64,000 nt of DNA from Kibdelosporangium aridum (GTDB lineage Bacteria; Actinomycetota; Actinomycetes; Mycobacteriales; Pseudonocardiaceae). Under the pieces are notes generated by a model. That model did not search any database and had not been told where the DNA came from. It saw nothing but the letters and a program-made list of their open reading frames with translations. Within the stretch, counting starts at the first letter, position 1, and every line of letters starts with the position of its first letter. The stretch is taken from NCBI RefSeq assembly GCF_900176515.1, contig NZ_FWXV01000002.1:1116001-1180000 (forward strand), written 5' to 3'. Positions 1 to 8,859 of this stretch are shown here, piece after piece. A program made the position numbers and the translations under genes.

Positions 1-2
1 CG

Positions 3-536
3 TTGCCGTTGGCCAGGCGTCGTCAGGAAGTCGTTCTGGTGACGCAGGAACAGCACGTGTTCACGGGAACCCTCCGGGAGAACCTGACACTGCCGCGCGA
101 GGCGTCCGATGACGAGCTGTGGGACGCACTGCGCACAGTGGACGCGGCCGAATGGGCCAAGTCGTTGCCGGAAGGCCTGGACACCGTGGTCGGTTCGGGC
201 GGTGAGGCCGTTACACCGGCGATGGTCCAGCAGATCGCTTTGGCACGCTTGGTGATCGCCGACCCGCACACGCTGATCCTGGACGAGGCGACGTCCCTTC
301 TGGACTCGTCGGCGTCCCGGCACCTGGAGCGGTCGCTTGGCGCGGTGCTCGCTGGCAGGACAGTTATCGCTATCGCGCATAGACTGACCACAGCACGGGA
401 TGCCGACCGGATCGCCGTGATGGAGGACGGTCGGATCGTCGAGCTGGGCAACCACGACGAGTTGATGGCCGCGAAGGGTTCGTATGCGGGGCTTGTCGCG
501 AGTTTGTCCGGGGAAAGTCGGCGGGCCGTGCGTTAA
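3..536 (+). CDS. ABC transporter ATP-binding protein, C-terminal part (degenerate signature motif)
   Basis: This is the C-terminal half of an exporter-type nucleotide-binding domain; the start lies outside the window. The Walker B/D-loop region (LILDEATSLLD) and H-loop (AIAHRLTT) are intact, followed by the usual exporter tail (ELGNHDELMA). Where the LSGGQ signature should precede QQIALAR, the sequence reads EAVTPAM, so the ABC signature is degenerate. Such subunits normally pair with a partner carrying a canonical signature in heterodimeric exporters, and that partner is probably encoded just upstream. Substrate cannot be inferred. Confidence 0.85.
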   Translation: MPLARRRQEVVLVTQEQHVFTGTLRENLTLPREASDDELWDALRTVDAAEWAKSLPEGLDTVVGSGGEAVTPAMVQQIALARLVIADPHTLILDEATSLLDSSASRHLERSLGAVLAGRTVIAIAHRLTTARDADRIAVMEDGRIVELGNHDELMAAKGSYAGLVASLSGESRRAVR

Positions 537-559
537 GTGATCATCCGAACACGGTATTA

Positions 560-1375
560 ATGCGCATGGCCTTCGACTGGGTTTCGCTCACCACCGACTA
601 TGGGCTGGCTGACGGCTTTGTGGCCGCCTGCCGAGGCGTCATTGCCCAGAAAGCACCGAAAGCCCAGGTCATAGATGTGTCGCATGCCGTGCCGCCCCAG
701 GATGTGCGGCGCGGCGCGACCATCCTCGCCCAGGTCGTGCCGTACCTGCCGCCCGCGGTTCATATCGCCGTTGTCGATCCCGGCGTGGGCACGGCTCGCC
801 TCGGGATCCTCGTGGTCACGGAAGAAGGCGTCCTCGTCGGCCCGGACAACGGGCTGCTGGTGCCTGCCGCGGGCGCGCTCGGCGGGATCCAAGGTGTCTA
901 CGAACTGGCGTCCGAGGAGTACCGCCTGCCCACGGTCTCCCACACCTTCCACGGGCGGGACATCTTCGCGCCTGCTGCCGCGTATCTGACGCTCGGTGTG
1001 GAACCGGCCGATTTCGGGCCGGAGATCGACCCGGCCACGCTGGTCCAGCTGCCCGAGCCGAAAGTCGTCGTCGGCAGCCAGCGGCTGCAGTCCGAAGTGC
1101 TGTCGGTCGACCACTTCGGCAACATCCAGCTGGCCGCGCAGGTCCGCGACATCATCGCGACCGGCCTGTTGTTGCCGGGCGCGTCGGTGCACGTCCAGAT
1201 CGGGATGCACACCATCGACGCGACGATCGGCCGGACGTTCGACGACGTCGAGCCCGGTGAGGCGCTGGTGTACGTCGACTCCGCCGGGCACGTCGCGATC
1301 GCGGTCAACCAGGGCTTCGCGTCCTCGCTGCTGATGGTCGGCCAGCGCAACCCGATCGCCGAGATCAGGCGCTAG
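560..1375 (+). CDS. SAM hydroxide adenosyltransferase (DUF62 / SAM hydrolase family)
   Basis: The 271-aa protein starts with WVSLTTDYGLADGFV and has VVDPGVGT and GPDNGLL, the diagnostic motifs of the S-adenosyl-L-methionine hydroxide adenosyltransferase family. These enzymes use water/hydroxide to split SAM into adenosine and methionine and are related to chlorinases and fluorinases. Length fits the family (about 260-280 aa). A second ATG lies two codons downstream, so the start is uncertain by six bases. The gene is convergent with the next gene, and their stop codons overlap by four bases. The halogenase-specific insertion was not assessed; hydrolase is the default reading. Confidence 0.88.
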   Translation: MRMAFDWVSLTTDYGLADGFVAACRGVIAQKAPKAQVIDVSHAVPPQDVRRGATILAQVVPYLPPAVHIAVVDPGVGTARLGILVVTEEGVLVGPDNGLLVPAAGALGGIQGVYELASEEYRLPTVSHTFHGRDIFAPAAAYLTLGVEPADFGPEIDPATLVQLPEPKVVVGSQRLQSEVLSVDHFGNIQLAAQVRDIIATGLLLPGASVHVQIGMHTIDATIGRTFDDVEPGEALVYVDSAGHVAIAVNQGFASSLLMVGQRNPIAEIRR

Positions 1376-2010
1376 ACACGGGTACTGGCCACTCGGTGCG
1401 CCAGGCCCACGACCAGCGCGGACAGCACCACGGTCTCGGCCGCGATGAGCACCACCATGCCGGTCGCGCCCGGCGTGTCCTTCGCGTAGAGGTCGATCAG
1501 GGCGTTCACCGGCGGTGCCTGCCGGACGAACAGCTGCGCGAAGCAGATCCCGACACCCACCACCATGGTCCAGCCGAGCTTCGGCATCACCGGGCGGCTG
1601 ATCACCGTGCCGAACGCGACTCCGGCGAGCACGGTCATCCCGAAGTCCATCGCACCCACGCCGACCTGTGCGAACTGCGTGGATGTGACCGTGAGCCAGA
1701 TGAGCGCCGCCAATCCGAGCACGCCCGTGCACACCAGTGCGGCGCTGAGCTTGGCCAGCCAGACCCTGGTGAAGCCGCGGTTGATCGACATCGTGATCGC
1801 CGCCTGCATCGGCTCTTCGTTGTGCATGACCACGACGGTGATCCACATGCCGATCGGCACGAGCGCCGCGGACGCCATCGCGTACGTCGGCAGCACCGGC
1901 CCGGTCGGCGGCCCGATGATCAGGAGGATGGCCAGATACGCCAACATGGGCGCGGCCCAGCGCTGCCCACGCATCACGTCGGCGACCAGGTAACGGACCA
2001 GCGGGTTCAT
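1372..2010 (-). CDS. ABC-2-like membrane permease subunit
   Basis: This is a 212-aa hydrophobic protein with about six predicted membrane helices. The ATG at 2010 overlaps the stop of the upstream ATPase gene as ATGA, which indicates translational coupling; longer upstream starts would run into that gene. It forms a two-gene ABC unit with the ATPase. It has no strong family motif, so permease is assigned from hydrophobicity and operon position. The substrate is unknown; small ABC-2 exporters of this type are common in actinomycetes. Confidence 0.7.
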   Translation of the reverse strand: MNPLVRYLVADVMRGQRWAAPMLAYLAILLIIGPPTGPVLPTYAMASAALVPIGMWITVVVMHNEEPMQAAITMSINRGFTRVWLAKLSAALVCTGVLGLAALIWLTVTSTQFAQVGVGAMDFGMTVLAGVAFGTVISRPVMPKLGWTMVVGVGICFAQLFVRQAPPVNALIDLYAKDTPGATGMVVLIAAETVVLSALVVGLAHRVASTRV

Positions 2011-2789
2011 GACACCGCCTCGATCAGGGACCACCCATCCGCCAAGGCTTTCAGCAAAAGCGTGTCCGCGTCATCGGTCCGGACGACGACCCGGCCCGGT
2101 TCCTCCAGAAGGATTTCGGCCGCCAGCCCCGCGGAAGACAGGCCGGGACGGGTCGGTCGCAATGCGATTCGCATGCCCCGCAAGGCTTCCGGCACGAGCT
2201 TGCCGTTGAGCAACCGGTACAGCTTGCCGTTGGGCACCGCGCTTTCGTGTGCGCTCAACAAGATCCGGGCACCGTCCTGTTCGGCCTCCGACATCATCGC
2301 GGCCAGCTCGGCACGGGCGGGAGCGTCGAGACCGGTCGCCGGTTCGTCGACCACAAGCAGCTCAGGTGGTTTCAAGAACGCTTGCATAACAGCGACTTTC
2401 TGGCCGTTGCCCTTGGACAACGACGCGATCGGCACGTCCGGGCCGGGCACCAAGGACAGCCGTTCAGCCAGTTCGTCGACGCGGGCCTGGGTTTGCCCGG
2501 GCGGCAGGCCGCGCATCCGGCCGATGTGGCCGAGGTACTGCCGAGCAGTCATCCGGATCGCCGCCGGTGCGCGCTCGGGGACGTAACCGACCGTGTCCGG
2601 CCTGCCGGTGATCCGGCCGCCGGTCGGCACTGACGCACCGGCCACGAGCCGCAGCAATGTGGACTTGCCGATGCCGTTACCTGCGACGATGACGGTGACA
2701 ACGCCGGGGTCGACGGTCAGGTCGACGCCGTCGAGCACCCACGGCCCGGTGCGGGAGTAGCGCTTGCGGACACCTTGAACGACGGTCAC
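2007..2789 (-). CDS. ABC transporter ATP-binding protein
   Basis: This ABC ATPase has Walker A GNGIGKST, a signature-like LSKGNGQK, Walker B LLVVDEPATGLD and an SAHE switch histidine. The GTG at 2789 (first residues TVVQGVRKRYS) places the start just before the conserved N-terminal strand and gives 260 aa; the reading frame stays open further upstream, but that part lacks family character. It is the first gene of a two-gene unit with the permease (ATGA overlap). The SKGNGQ variant is typical of ABC-2 type exporters. Confidence 0.85.
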   Translation of the reverse strand: MTVVQGVRKRYSRTGPWVLDGVDLTVDPGVVTVIVAGNGIGKSTLLRLVAGASVPTGGRITGRPDTVGYVPERAPAAIRMTARQYLGHIGRMRGLPPGQTQARVDELAERLSLVPGPDVPIASLSKGNGQKVAVMQAFLKPPELLVVDEPATGLDAPARAELAAMMSEAEQDGARILLSAHESAVPNGKLYRLLNGKLVPEALRGMRIALRPTRPGLSSAGLAAEILLEEPGRVVVRTDDADTLLLKALADGWSLIEAVS

Positions 2790-2944
2790 GTTCCCATATT
2801 GCCGAAACCGACGATCGATTCGCCGCCAAAGGGCTTCTCGGTTTCGGCCGTAAGTGGGTATTCGTCCGGACACGTCTTGCGCACGTTCGGTGAGCCGACC
2901 CACGCTACGAGACACCCTGCACACAACTTCACAAGGGAGGGCCC

Positions 2945-4216
2945 ATGAAGTCTCGTCGCGGTCTGTTGGCCGCGGCGGCGCTTGGCGCTGCCATGCTGCT
3001 GCCCCTGCCCGTCACGGCATCGGCACAGCCCGACCAGAGCACGGCTGCCACTGCCGACAGCCAGGCGTCTGCGATCTACACGGTCGAGAACACCACCCCT
3101 GCCTCTCGCACTGCGATCAGCCGGTTCGGCGTGGACATCCACGGCACCGAGCACGGCACGCTCATCTTTGCGGCCACCGCTTCCCAGGCCAAGGCGTTGC
3201 GGAACGCCGGTTACCAGCTGACCGCGCAAGCGACGACGCTTGACTTCCCGCCTGCCGACTCGATGTACCACAACTACGCCGAACAGACAGCCGAGCTGCA
3301 GAAGATCGCCGCGGACCACCCGCAGATCGCCCGGCTGACCAGCATCGGCAAGAGCTACCAGGGCAACAAGGACCTGTGGCTGCTGAAGATCAGCGACAAC
3401 GTGGCCAGCGACGAAGCCGAGCCCGAGGTGCTGTTCACGTGCCAGCAGCACGCCCGTGAACACCTGACGCCGGAGATGTGCCTGCGCATCGCCAACCGCT
3501 ACACCGACGGCTACGGCTCGGACACCGCGATCACCAACATGGTGAACGGCCGGGAGATCTGGATCGTCACCAGCGTCAACCCGGACGGTTCCGAGTACGA
3601 CATCGCCACCGGCTCGTACCGGTCATGGCGCAAGAACCGGCAGCCGAACTCCGGTTCGTCCAACGTGGGTACCGACCTGAACCGCAACTGGGGCTACAAC
3701 TGGGGCTGCTGTGGCGGTTCGAGCGGATCGACCGGCAGCGAGACCTACCGTGGCCCGTCGGCGTTCTCGGCGCCAGAGACCCAGCGACTGCGTGACTTCG
3801 TGCAATCCCGCGTGGTCGGCGGTGTGCAGCAGATCAAGACCCATATCGACTGGCACACCTACTCGGAGTTGATCCTGTGGCCCTACGGCTACACGTTCAA
3901 CAACACCGCGCCCGGCCTGGACGCCAACCAGGAACGCGCGTTCCGCACCCTCGGCCAGCAGATGGCCCAGACGAACAACTACACGCCGCAGCAGTCCAGC
4001 GACCTCTACATCACCGACGGCTCGATCGGTGACTGGATGTGGGGCGTGCACAAGATCTGGAGCTACACCTTCGAGATGTACCCACGCTCCGGCGGCGGCG
4101 GCTTCTACCCGCCTGACGAGGTCATCGTCCGTGAGACGTCGCGCAACGACCGCGCGGTCGCGCTGTTCCTGAGCTACAGCGACTGTGTGCCGCGCGTGAT
4201 CGGCGGAACCTGCTAG
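2945..4216 (+). CDS. Secreted zinc carboxypeptidase (M14 family)
   Basis: This 423-aa protein has a Sec signal peptide (basic MKSRRG, hydrophobic core, cleavage near ASAQ at about residue 28). The M14 metallocarboxypeptidase catalytic set is complete: zinc ligands His169 and Glu172 (QHAREH) and His304 (DWHTYSE), substrate-binding Asn246-Arg247 (DLNRNW) and catalytic Glu377 (TFEMYP). It resembles the Streptomyces griseus carboxypeptidase type, which trims C-terminal residues from extracellular peptides. An AAGGGAGG ribosome binding site lies four bases before the ATG. A hairpin terminator follows. Confidence 0.95.
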   Translation: MKSRRGLLAAAALGAAMLLPLPVTASAQPDQSTAATADSQASAIYTVENTTPASRTAISRFGVDIHGTEHGTLIFAATASQAKALRNAGYQLTAQATTLDFPPADSMYHNYAEQTAELQKIAADHPQIARLTSIGKSYQGNKDLWLLKISDNVASDEAEPEVLFTCQQHAREHLTPEMCLRIANRYTDGYGSDTAITNMVNGREIWIVTSVNPDGSEYDIATGSYRSWRKNRQPNSGSSNVGTDLNRNWGYNWGCCGGSSGSTGSETYRGPSAFSAPETQRLRDFVQSRVVGGVQQIKTHIDWHTYSELILWPYGYTFNNTAPGLDANQERAFRTLGQQMAQTNNYTPQQSSDLYITDGSIGDWMWGVHKIWSYTFEMYPRSGGGGFYPPDEVIVRETSRNDRAVALFLSYSDCVPRVIGGTC

Positions 4217-4231
4217 GACATGCACCCGTGA

Positions 4232-4261
4232 ACGCGGGCCGAGCCGCAGCGAGGCCCGCGT
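4232..4261 (+). terminator. Hairpin terminator after the carboxypeptidase gene
   Basis: A perfect 9-bp GC-rich stem (ACGCGGGCC / GGCCCGCGT) with a 12-nt loop begins 15 bases after the stop codon. There is no T-tract, which is usual for actinomycete terminators. Confidence 0.65.
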
Positions 4262-4284
4262 GAGCAGGGTGCGAACCGGCGACG

Positions 4285-4400
4285 CGCGTGTCTGCCTTTG
4301 CGGCGCGTGAGTCGCTCCATCCGCGGCGTACAGCGGCTACCAGCGCGGCTGGTGGCGAGTCGGATGGAGGACTCACGCGTGCCGCAAAGGCGGACACGCG
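4285..4400. repeat. Large imperfect palindrome (cruciform-like intergenic element)
   Basis: Two arms of about 39 bp (4285-4323 and 4361-4400) are almost perfect reverse complements, differing by one substitution and small indels. The 37-bp loop contains its own hairpin (CCAGC-gcg-GCTGG). The right arm contains GTGCCGCAAAGGCGGACACG, a motif that recurs in variant form at 4464-4529 and 58871-58972. No coding potential was seen. It may act as a bidirectional transcription barrier between the convergent carboxypeptidase and MOSC genes. Confidence 0.7.
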
Positions 4401-4463
4401 GTAATTCACCCAACCCGACACCGCTGGAACGGCCAGAAACGGAACCCCACAAGGGAACTCACT

Positions 4464-4529
4464 GTGCCGCAAAGTGCATCTCACGGTGCCGGAATGGTGG
4501 ACACGCGGTGTTGGAAAGGTGGACACGGC
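4464..4529. repeat. Copy of the GTGCCGCAAAG/GGTGGACACG repeat motif
   Basis: This stretch starts with GTGCCGCAAAG and contains two GGTGGACACG units (4497-4506 and 4518-4527), the last ending just before the MOSC stop codon. The same arrangement, with GGTGGACACGGC abutting a stop codon, occurs at the 3' end of clpB. It lies in the 314-bp gap between the carboxypeptidase and MOSC genes; the rest of the gap is the palindrome at 4285-4400. Confidence 0.6.
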
Positions 4530-4530
4530 G

Positions 4531-5343
4531 CTAGGCCCAGGCTGTGACCTTCACGGGGTCTCCGACGGCGAGTTGGCCCGAGGTGACGACGGCGAACTTG
4601 GCGCCGAAGGAGACCCCGCCTTCCTCTTCCCGGCGGTAGCCGGCCAGTGTCTTGGTCGGCTCGTGCCCGGCCTTCTGCCCGGTCGCCTGGTCCACCGTCG
4701 GGACCACGCACCGGACCGCCTTCTTCTCCCAGCTGGCCTCGATCGCGCCGAGGGTCATCGCGCGCACGCGGTCTTCGGTGTACGGCTCTTCCCAACCGGT
4801 GACCACGACGTTGGGCCGGAATCTGTTCATCGGCAGCGTGTCGCCGCCTTTCTCCAGGATCAGGCCGTTGAGGTGATCAAGCGAGGACCGTCCGATCACG
4901 TGCAACGCGTCGGCGTCGGCGAATCCGACCTGACCGCCGGTCTGGCCGTTGGAGTGCCGCTCGTGGCCGGGCGGGATCCGGACGAGCCGACACTGCTCGC
5001 CCATGAACTGCGAGAACCACTCGGCCGGTCCGGTCCCTTGGTCGACCGCTTTGCCGGTCCACTTGTGCAGCAGGACTTCGAGCTGTTCGCCGTCGAAGGC
5101 GATGTCGAACTCGAAGTCCTCGATCCCGGGGGCGGACAGTTTGAGGGTGCCGTCGCCGAGCGTCGGCCGCACCACGGCCATCTCGGAGCGGGTGCGCTGG
5201 GTGATGAACTTGTTGTTCTTGTCGACGACCATGAACGACCGGTCGTCGGCCAGGCCCATCGGGCCGACAGCCGCGCTGTCGAGTGATTCACCAGCACAGC
5301 CTTTGACGACGTACCGGACAAGTTCCACCACGCGTGCGCCCAT
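4531..5343 (-). CDS. MOSC domain-containing protein (YcbX-like)
   Basis: The 270-aa protein has an N-terminal MOSC beta-barrel segment (VKGCAGESLDSAAVGPMG, DDRSFMVVD) and a C-terminal MOSC domain including NRFRPNVVV and a conserved cysteine in RCVVPTVD (about residue 213). MOSC proteins bind the molybdenum cofactor or carry sulfur; YcbX/mARC members reduce N-hydroxylated compounds. The Cys suggests a molybdenum ligand. It stands alone, convergent with the carboxypeptidase and just downstream of purB on the same strand, with 17 bp between them. Confidence 0.88.
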   Translation of the reverse strand: MGARVVELVRYVVKGCAGESLDSAAVGPMGLADDRSFMVVDKNNKFITQRTRSEMAVVRPTLGDGTLKLSAPGIEDFEFDIAFDGEQLEVLLHKWTGKAVDQGTGPAEWFSQFMGEQCRLVRIPPGHERHSNGQTGGQVGFADADALHVIGRSSLDHLNGLILEKGGDTLPMNRFRPNVVVTGWEEPYTEDRVRAMTLGAIEASWEKKAVRCVVPTVDQATGQKAGHEPTKTLAGYRREEEGGVSFGAKFAVVTSGQLAVGDPVKVTAWA

Positions 5344-5360
5344 GGCACCAACCTAACGTG

Positions 5361-6788
5361 TCAGAGAATGGGCGCAGGCGCGTAACCAGCGGCTTCCGGG
5401 TAGTCCTCGAGCACTTCTGAGACACGCTTCACAACCGCGCGGACCTGGTTGTCGGCAACGCCGGTGAACGACAGGCGGTCGGCCAGCAGTGCGTCGAGCT
5501 GTGCGCGGTCGAGTGGGATCCGGTCGTCGGCGGCCAGCCGGTCGAGCAGGTCGTTCTCGGCCTGGCCCTGCTCACGCATGGCGAGCGCGACCGCGACGGC
5601 GTTCTCCTTGATCGCCTCGTGCGCGGTCTCCCGGCCGACGCCCGCCTGCACCGAGGCCATCAGAACCTTTGTCGTGGCAAGGAAAGGCAAGTACCGGTCG
5701 AGTTCACGGGCGATCACCGCCGGGTACGCGCCGAACTCGTCAAGCACCGTCAGGAACGTCTGGATCAGGCCGTCCAGGGCGAAGAACGCGTCCGGCAGGG
5801 CAACGCGGCGCACGACGGAACACGAGACGTCGCCTTCGTTCCACTGGTCGCCGGACAGCTCGCCGACCATGGAGAGGTAGCCGCGCAGGATCACAGCGAA
5901 GCCGTTGACCCGCTCGCAGGAACGCGTGTTCATCTTGTGCGGCATGGCCGACGAGCCGACCTGGCCGGGTTTGAAGCCCTCGGTGACCAGCTCGTGCCCG
6001 GCCATCAACCGGATCGTCTTGGCCACACTGCCCGGCGCGGCGGCCAGCTGCACCAAAGTGGACACGACGTCGAAGTCGAGCGAGCGCGGGTAGACCTGCC
6101 CGACGCTGGTGAAAACCCGCTCGAAACCCAAGTGCGCGGCGACCTTCCGCTCCAGCTCGTCCAAAGTGGACTCGTTGCCGCCCAACAGGTCCAGCATGTC
6201 CTGCGCGGTGCCGACCGGGCCCTTGACGCCCCGCAACGGATAGCGGCCGATCAGGTTGTCCAACCGCTCGAACGCCACCAGCAACTCGTCGGCCGCGGTG
6301 GCGAACCTCTTGCCCAGCGTGGTCGCCTGCGCCGCGACGTTGTGCGAGCGTCCCGCCATCACCAAGTCAGTGTGCTCGGTCGCGAGCCGCGCCAGCCGCG
6401 AGAGCACGGCCAACGTCCTTGCCGCGATCAGTTCAAGCGAGCGCTTGATCTGCAGTTGCTCGACGTTCTCGGTCAGATCGCGCGAGGTCATGCCCTTGTG
6501 CACGTGCTCGTGCCCGGCGAGCGCGTTGAACTCCTCGATCCGTGCCTTCACGTCGTGCCGCGTGACCCGCTCGCGCTCGGCGATCGACGCCAGGTCGACC
6601 TGGTCGATCACCCGCTCGTAGTCCGCGACCACGCCGTCCGGCACCTGCACGCCCAGCTCAGCCTGTGCTTTGAGGACCGCGAGCCACAGCTCACGCTCAA
6701 GGACGACCTTGTGCTCGGGCGACCACAGCTGGGCCAGCTCGACCGAGGCGTAACGGTTGGCGAGGACGTTCGGGATACGCGGCTTCAC
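5361..6788 (-). CDS. purB: Adenylosuccinate lyase
   Basis: This 475-aa member of the fumarase/aspartase superfamily has the lyase signature GSSAMPHKMN (about residue 280), plus TSRDLTENVEQ and RYPLRGVKGPVGT. PurB removes fumarate from SAICAR and adenylosuccinate in purine synthesis. Length and N-terminus (IPNVLANRYAS) match actinobacterial PurB. purD and purA lie elsewhere in the window, so the purine genes are dispersed here rather than forming one operon. Confidence 0.97.
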   Translation of the reverse strand: MKPRIPNVLANRYASVELAQLWSPEHKVVLERELWLAVLKAQAELGVQVPDGVVADYERVIDQVDLASIAERERVTRHDVKARIEEFNALAGHEHVHKGMTSRDLTENVEQLQIKRSLELIAARTLAVLSRLARLATEHTDLVMAGRSHNVAAQATTLGKRFATAADELLVAFERLDNLIGRYPLRGVKGPVGTAQDMLDLLGGNESTLDELERKVAAHLGFERVFTSVGQVYPRSLDFDVVSTLVQLAAAPGSVAKTIRLMAGHELVTEGFKPGQVGSSAMPHKMNTRSCERVNGFAVILRGYLSMVGELSGDQWNEGDVSCSVVRRVALPDAFFALDGLIQTFLTVLDEFGAYPAVIARELDRYLPFLATTKVLMASVQAGVGRETAHEAIKENAVAVALAMREQGQAENDLLDRLAADDRIPLDRAQLDALLADRLSFTGVADNQVRAVVKRVSEVLEDYPEAAGYAPAPIL

Positions 6789-6808
6789 GGTGACAAAGGG
6801 TATGCCAC

Positions 6809-7564
6809 CTACAGGTGCAGAGCGGGATCAGTGGCCAGGCGCACCAGCTGCTCGTCGGTCAGCGCGACCGCCGGCTGGTAGTTGCCGCTCGGACCGTTGA
6901 CCGGGTCGTAGTTGTAGGTCGAGACCCGGGTGGCCGAGCCGTCCTTGCGGTAGTGAATGGCCGAGGTGATCTTCATCTGGGGATCGTTGCCGGTCGGCCC
7001 GGTCTCGGACCGGATCACCACTTTGCTGCCGTCCTGCTGCGGCAGTTCCCGGCAGCTTGGGCATGGCTCCACCTGCGGTTCGGCGTTGACCTGCACCGCG
7101 ATGGCGGTCTGCACGTCACCGAGCTTGAACAGCACGGTGCCTTCCAGGTAGGTCTGGCCGTCCCAGAAGTGTCCTTCCGCCTCACCGCCGAACGGCCGGG
7201 GAGTGATGTCCTTGGCGGCCGGGACCACCAGCGGGAGCTGGGCTCGCAGATGCGCTCCGAGCTCTTCGCCGCGCTGCCTGAGCTGCGTGACCGTCAGGCT
7301 GGCCTTCGGCGGAGTGGTGGTTGTCATGGCCGTCGGGGGCGCGGCTTGGGGTAGCTCCTGCGGTGCACCACCGATGCCCAGGACAACAGGCACCGTGACA
7401 GCGGCGACAGCGACCGCGGCCGTACTCACGCCAACCGCGATGAGGGCACGGCGACGTCGCACGATCCGTTCGGCCGTGTCAACGAGTTCATCGAGGTCAA
7501 AGGTCATCGGGGGCTCATCGGCGACAGCCAGCTTCAAGCCGTCACGCAATTCCTGCTCACTCAA
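6809..7564 (-). CDS. Membrane-anchored partner of a SigE-type sigma factor (putative anti-sigma)
   Basis: This 251-aa protein has a short charged cytoplasmic N-terminus, one membrane helix at about residues 40-64 and an extracytoplasmic domain. The ATG overlaps the stop of the preceding sigma factor gene by four bases, so the two are translationally coupled. This layout is standard for SigE-family loci in Pseudonocardiaceae. No HxxxCxxC zinc anti-sigma motif is visible, so an anti-sigma function is inferred from position only. A CPSCRE cysteine pair lies in the outer domain. A paralogous module sits at 8860-10151. Confidence 0.7.
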   Translation of the reverse strand: MSEQELRDGLKLAVADEPPMTFDLDELVDTAERIVRRRRALIAVGVSTAAVAVAAVTVPVVLGIGGAPQELPQAAPPTAMTTTTPPKASLTVTQLRQRGEELGAHLRAQLPLVVPAAKDITPRPFGGEAEGHFWDGQTYLEGTVLFKLGDVQTAIAVQVNAEPQVEPCPSCRELPQQDGSKVVIRSETGPTGNDPQMKITSAIHYRKDGSATRVSTYNYDPVNGPSGNYQPAVALTDEQLVRLATDPALHL

Positions 7565-8100
7565 GACACGACCCTCCTAGCCGGCCTGCCCGCCGTCAGG
7601 TTCTCCACCACTTCCCGCAGGGTCGCCAGGCCACGAGCGGTCTGGCTTTTCACGGTGCCTTCCGAACACCCGAGCACCACGGCCGTCTCCGCGACCGACA
7701 AGTCATCGAAGTAACGCAGGACCAGCGCGGCCCGCTGCCGTGGCGGCAGCTCCAACAACCCACGGTGCGTCATGTCCTTGGCCCACGAACGGTTCTGGTT
7801 GGCCTCGGGATCCGCATGGATGTCAGCGACGTCCGGCACCCTGTCGACGCGTAGTTCGCTACGTCGCCACGGCTTGCGCTTCTCGTCCAGCCAGGTGTTC
7901 AACAGCACGCGGCGGGAGTAGTTCTGCAGACTGTCCTGCTTCTGCACCTTGGCCCACGCCCGGTAGATCTTGATCAGCGTGTTCTGCGTGAGGTCCTCAG
8001 CCAGATGCCAGTCCCCGCAGAACAAGTAGGCACAGCGCCGCAGCCCCGCGGCGTGTTTGCCGGCGAAGGCGCGAAAGCTCTCCTCGTCGGGTTTGCGCAC
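7561..8100 (-). CDS. SigE-family RNA polymerase sigma factor
   Basis: The 179-aa sigma-70 family factor contains region 2 (CAYLFCGDWHLAEDLTQNTLIKIYRAW) and region 4 (LPPRQRAALVLRYFDDLSVAET followed by CSEGTVKSQTARGL). It directs RNA polymerase to a dedicated set of promoters, normally including its own. The start is GTG at 8100 with AAGGGAG upstream. It is the first gene of a two-gene unit with its membrane partner. Confidence 0.92.
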   Translation of the reverse strand: MRKPDEESFRAFAGKHAAGLRRCAYLFCGDWHLAEDLTQNTLIKIYRAWAKVQKQDSLQNYSRRVLLNTWLDEKRKPWRRSELRVDRVPDVADIHADPEANQNRSWAKDMTHRGLLELPPRQRAALVLRYFDDLSVAETAVVLGCSEGTVKSQTARGLATLREVVENLTAGRPARRVVS

Positions 8101-8157
8101 TGTGGCTCCCTTCGCATTCCCGACCTACCTCACGCGCGGCCGGCTACGAAGGTTGCA

Positions 8158-8742
8158 TCACTCGGCGAGGGCCGCCCGCAGGATCTGCCGGGCGCGGGCC
8201 CGCGGGTCGGCGTGGATCTCGATGATCGCGTTCAGCACGGCGCCGTCGACCAGGGCGATCACCTGCTCGATCCGAGCCGTGTCGACCGGCATCCCGCACT
8301 TGGTGAAGATCGCGGACAGCAATTCCCGCAGCTTGACGGCATCACTGCCCATCACCGGCTTCAAATACGGCCTGCGCCCAGTCGCCACCAGCCGCTCGTA
8401 ACGCAACAGCACAGCCTCAGCGTCGCCGGACTCCGGCTCGTCACCCAGCAACTGGTCGAGAACAAGCTCGACCAGGGCATCGAAGCCCGCGTTCGGCGGT
8501 GTCTGTTCCAGCTGGGCCCAGCCGCGGGCGAACTCGACCTCACCCCGGTGCATCACGGCCGCGGTGATCAACTCGTCCAGCGAGTCGAAGTAATACGTGG
8601 TCGACGCCAACGGCAGCCCGGCCCGCTCGGCAACGGCACGGTGGCGAATGGCATCGAACCCGCCCTCGGCAAGCAGCTGCGCCGCCGCCTCGACAAGGGC
8701 ATGGCGCCTGCGTTCACCTTTGGGCGTACTCGCGGCAGTCAT
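8158..8742 (-). CDS. TetR family transcriptional regulator
   Basis: The 194-aa protein has an N-terminal TetR HTH (RRHALVEAAAQLLAEGG, AVAERAGLPLASTTYYF) and a helical C-terminal ligand domain of ordinary length. It sits between the two sigma/partner modules on the same strand. Its target is unclear because no efflux or enzyme gene diverges from it. Confidence 0.9.
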   Translation of the reverse strand: MTAASTPKGERRRHALVEAAAQLLAEGGFDAIRHRAVAERAGLPLASTTYYFDSLDELITAAVMHRGEVEFARGWAQLEQTPPNAGFDALVELVLDQLLGDEPESGDAEAVLLRYERLVATGRRPYLKPVMGSDAVKLRELLSAIFTKCGMPVDTARIEQVIALVDGAVLNAIIEIHADPRARARQILRAALAE

Positions 8743-8859
8743 GGTCAGCCAAGCGTAGTGGCGACATCCGCCACCGTCCTCATCCAGCCCCCGCCGCTCC
8801 GGCTGGGCAGGTTTGTGCTGGTCGGGCCGGAATTCCGGGACCGTTCGTGCGGTTCTGGG

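Noticed and set aside
5619..6881. A 420-codon plus-strand frame across purB
   Set aside because: It lies on the complementary strand of purB and shows no family motif.
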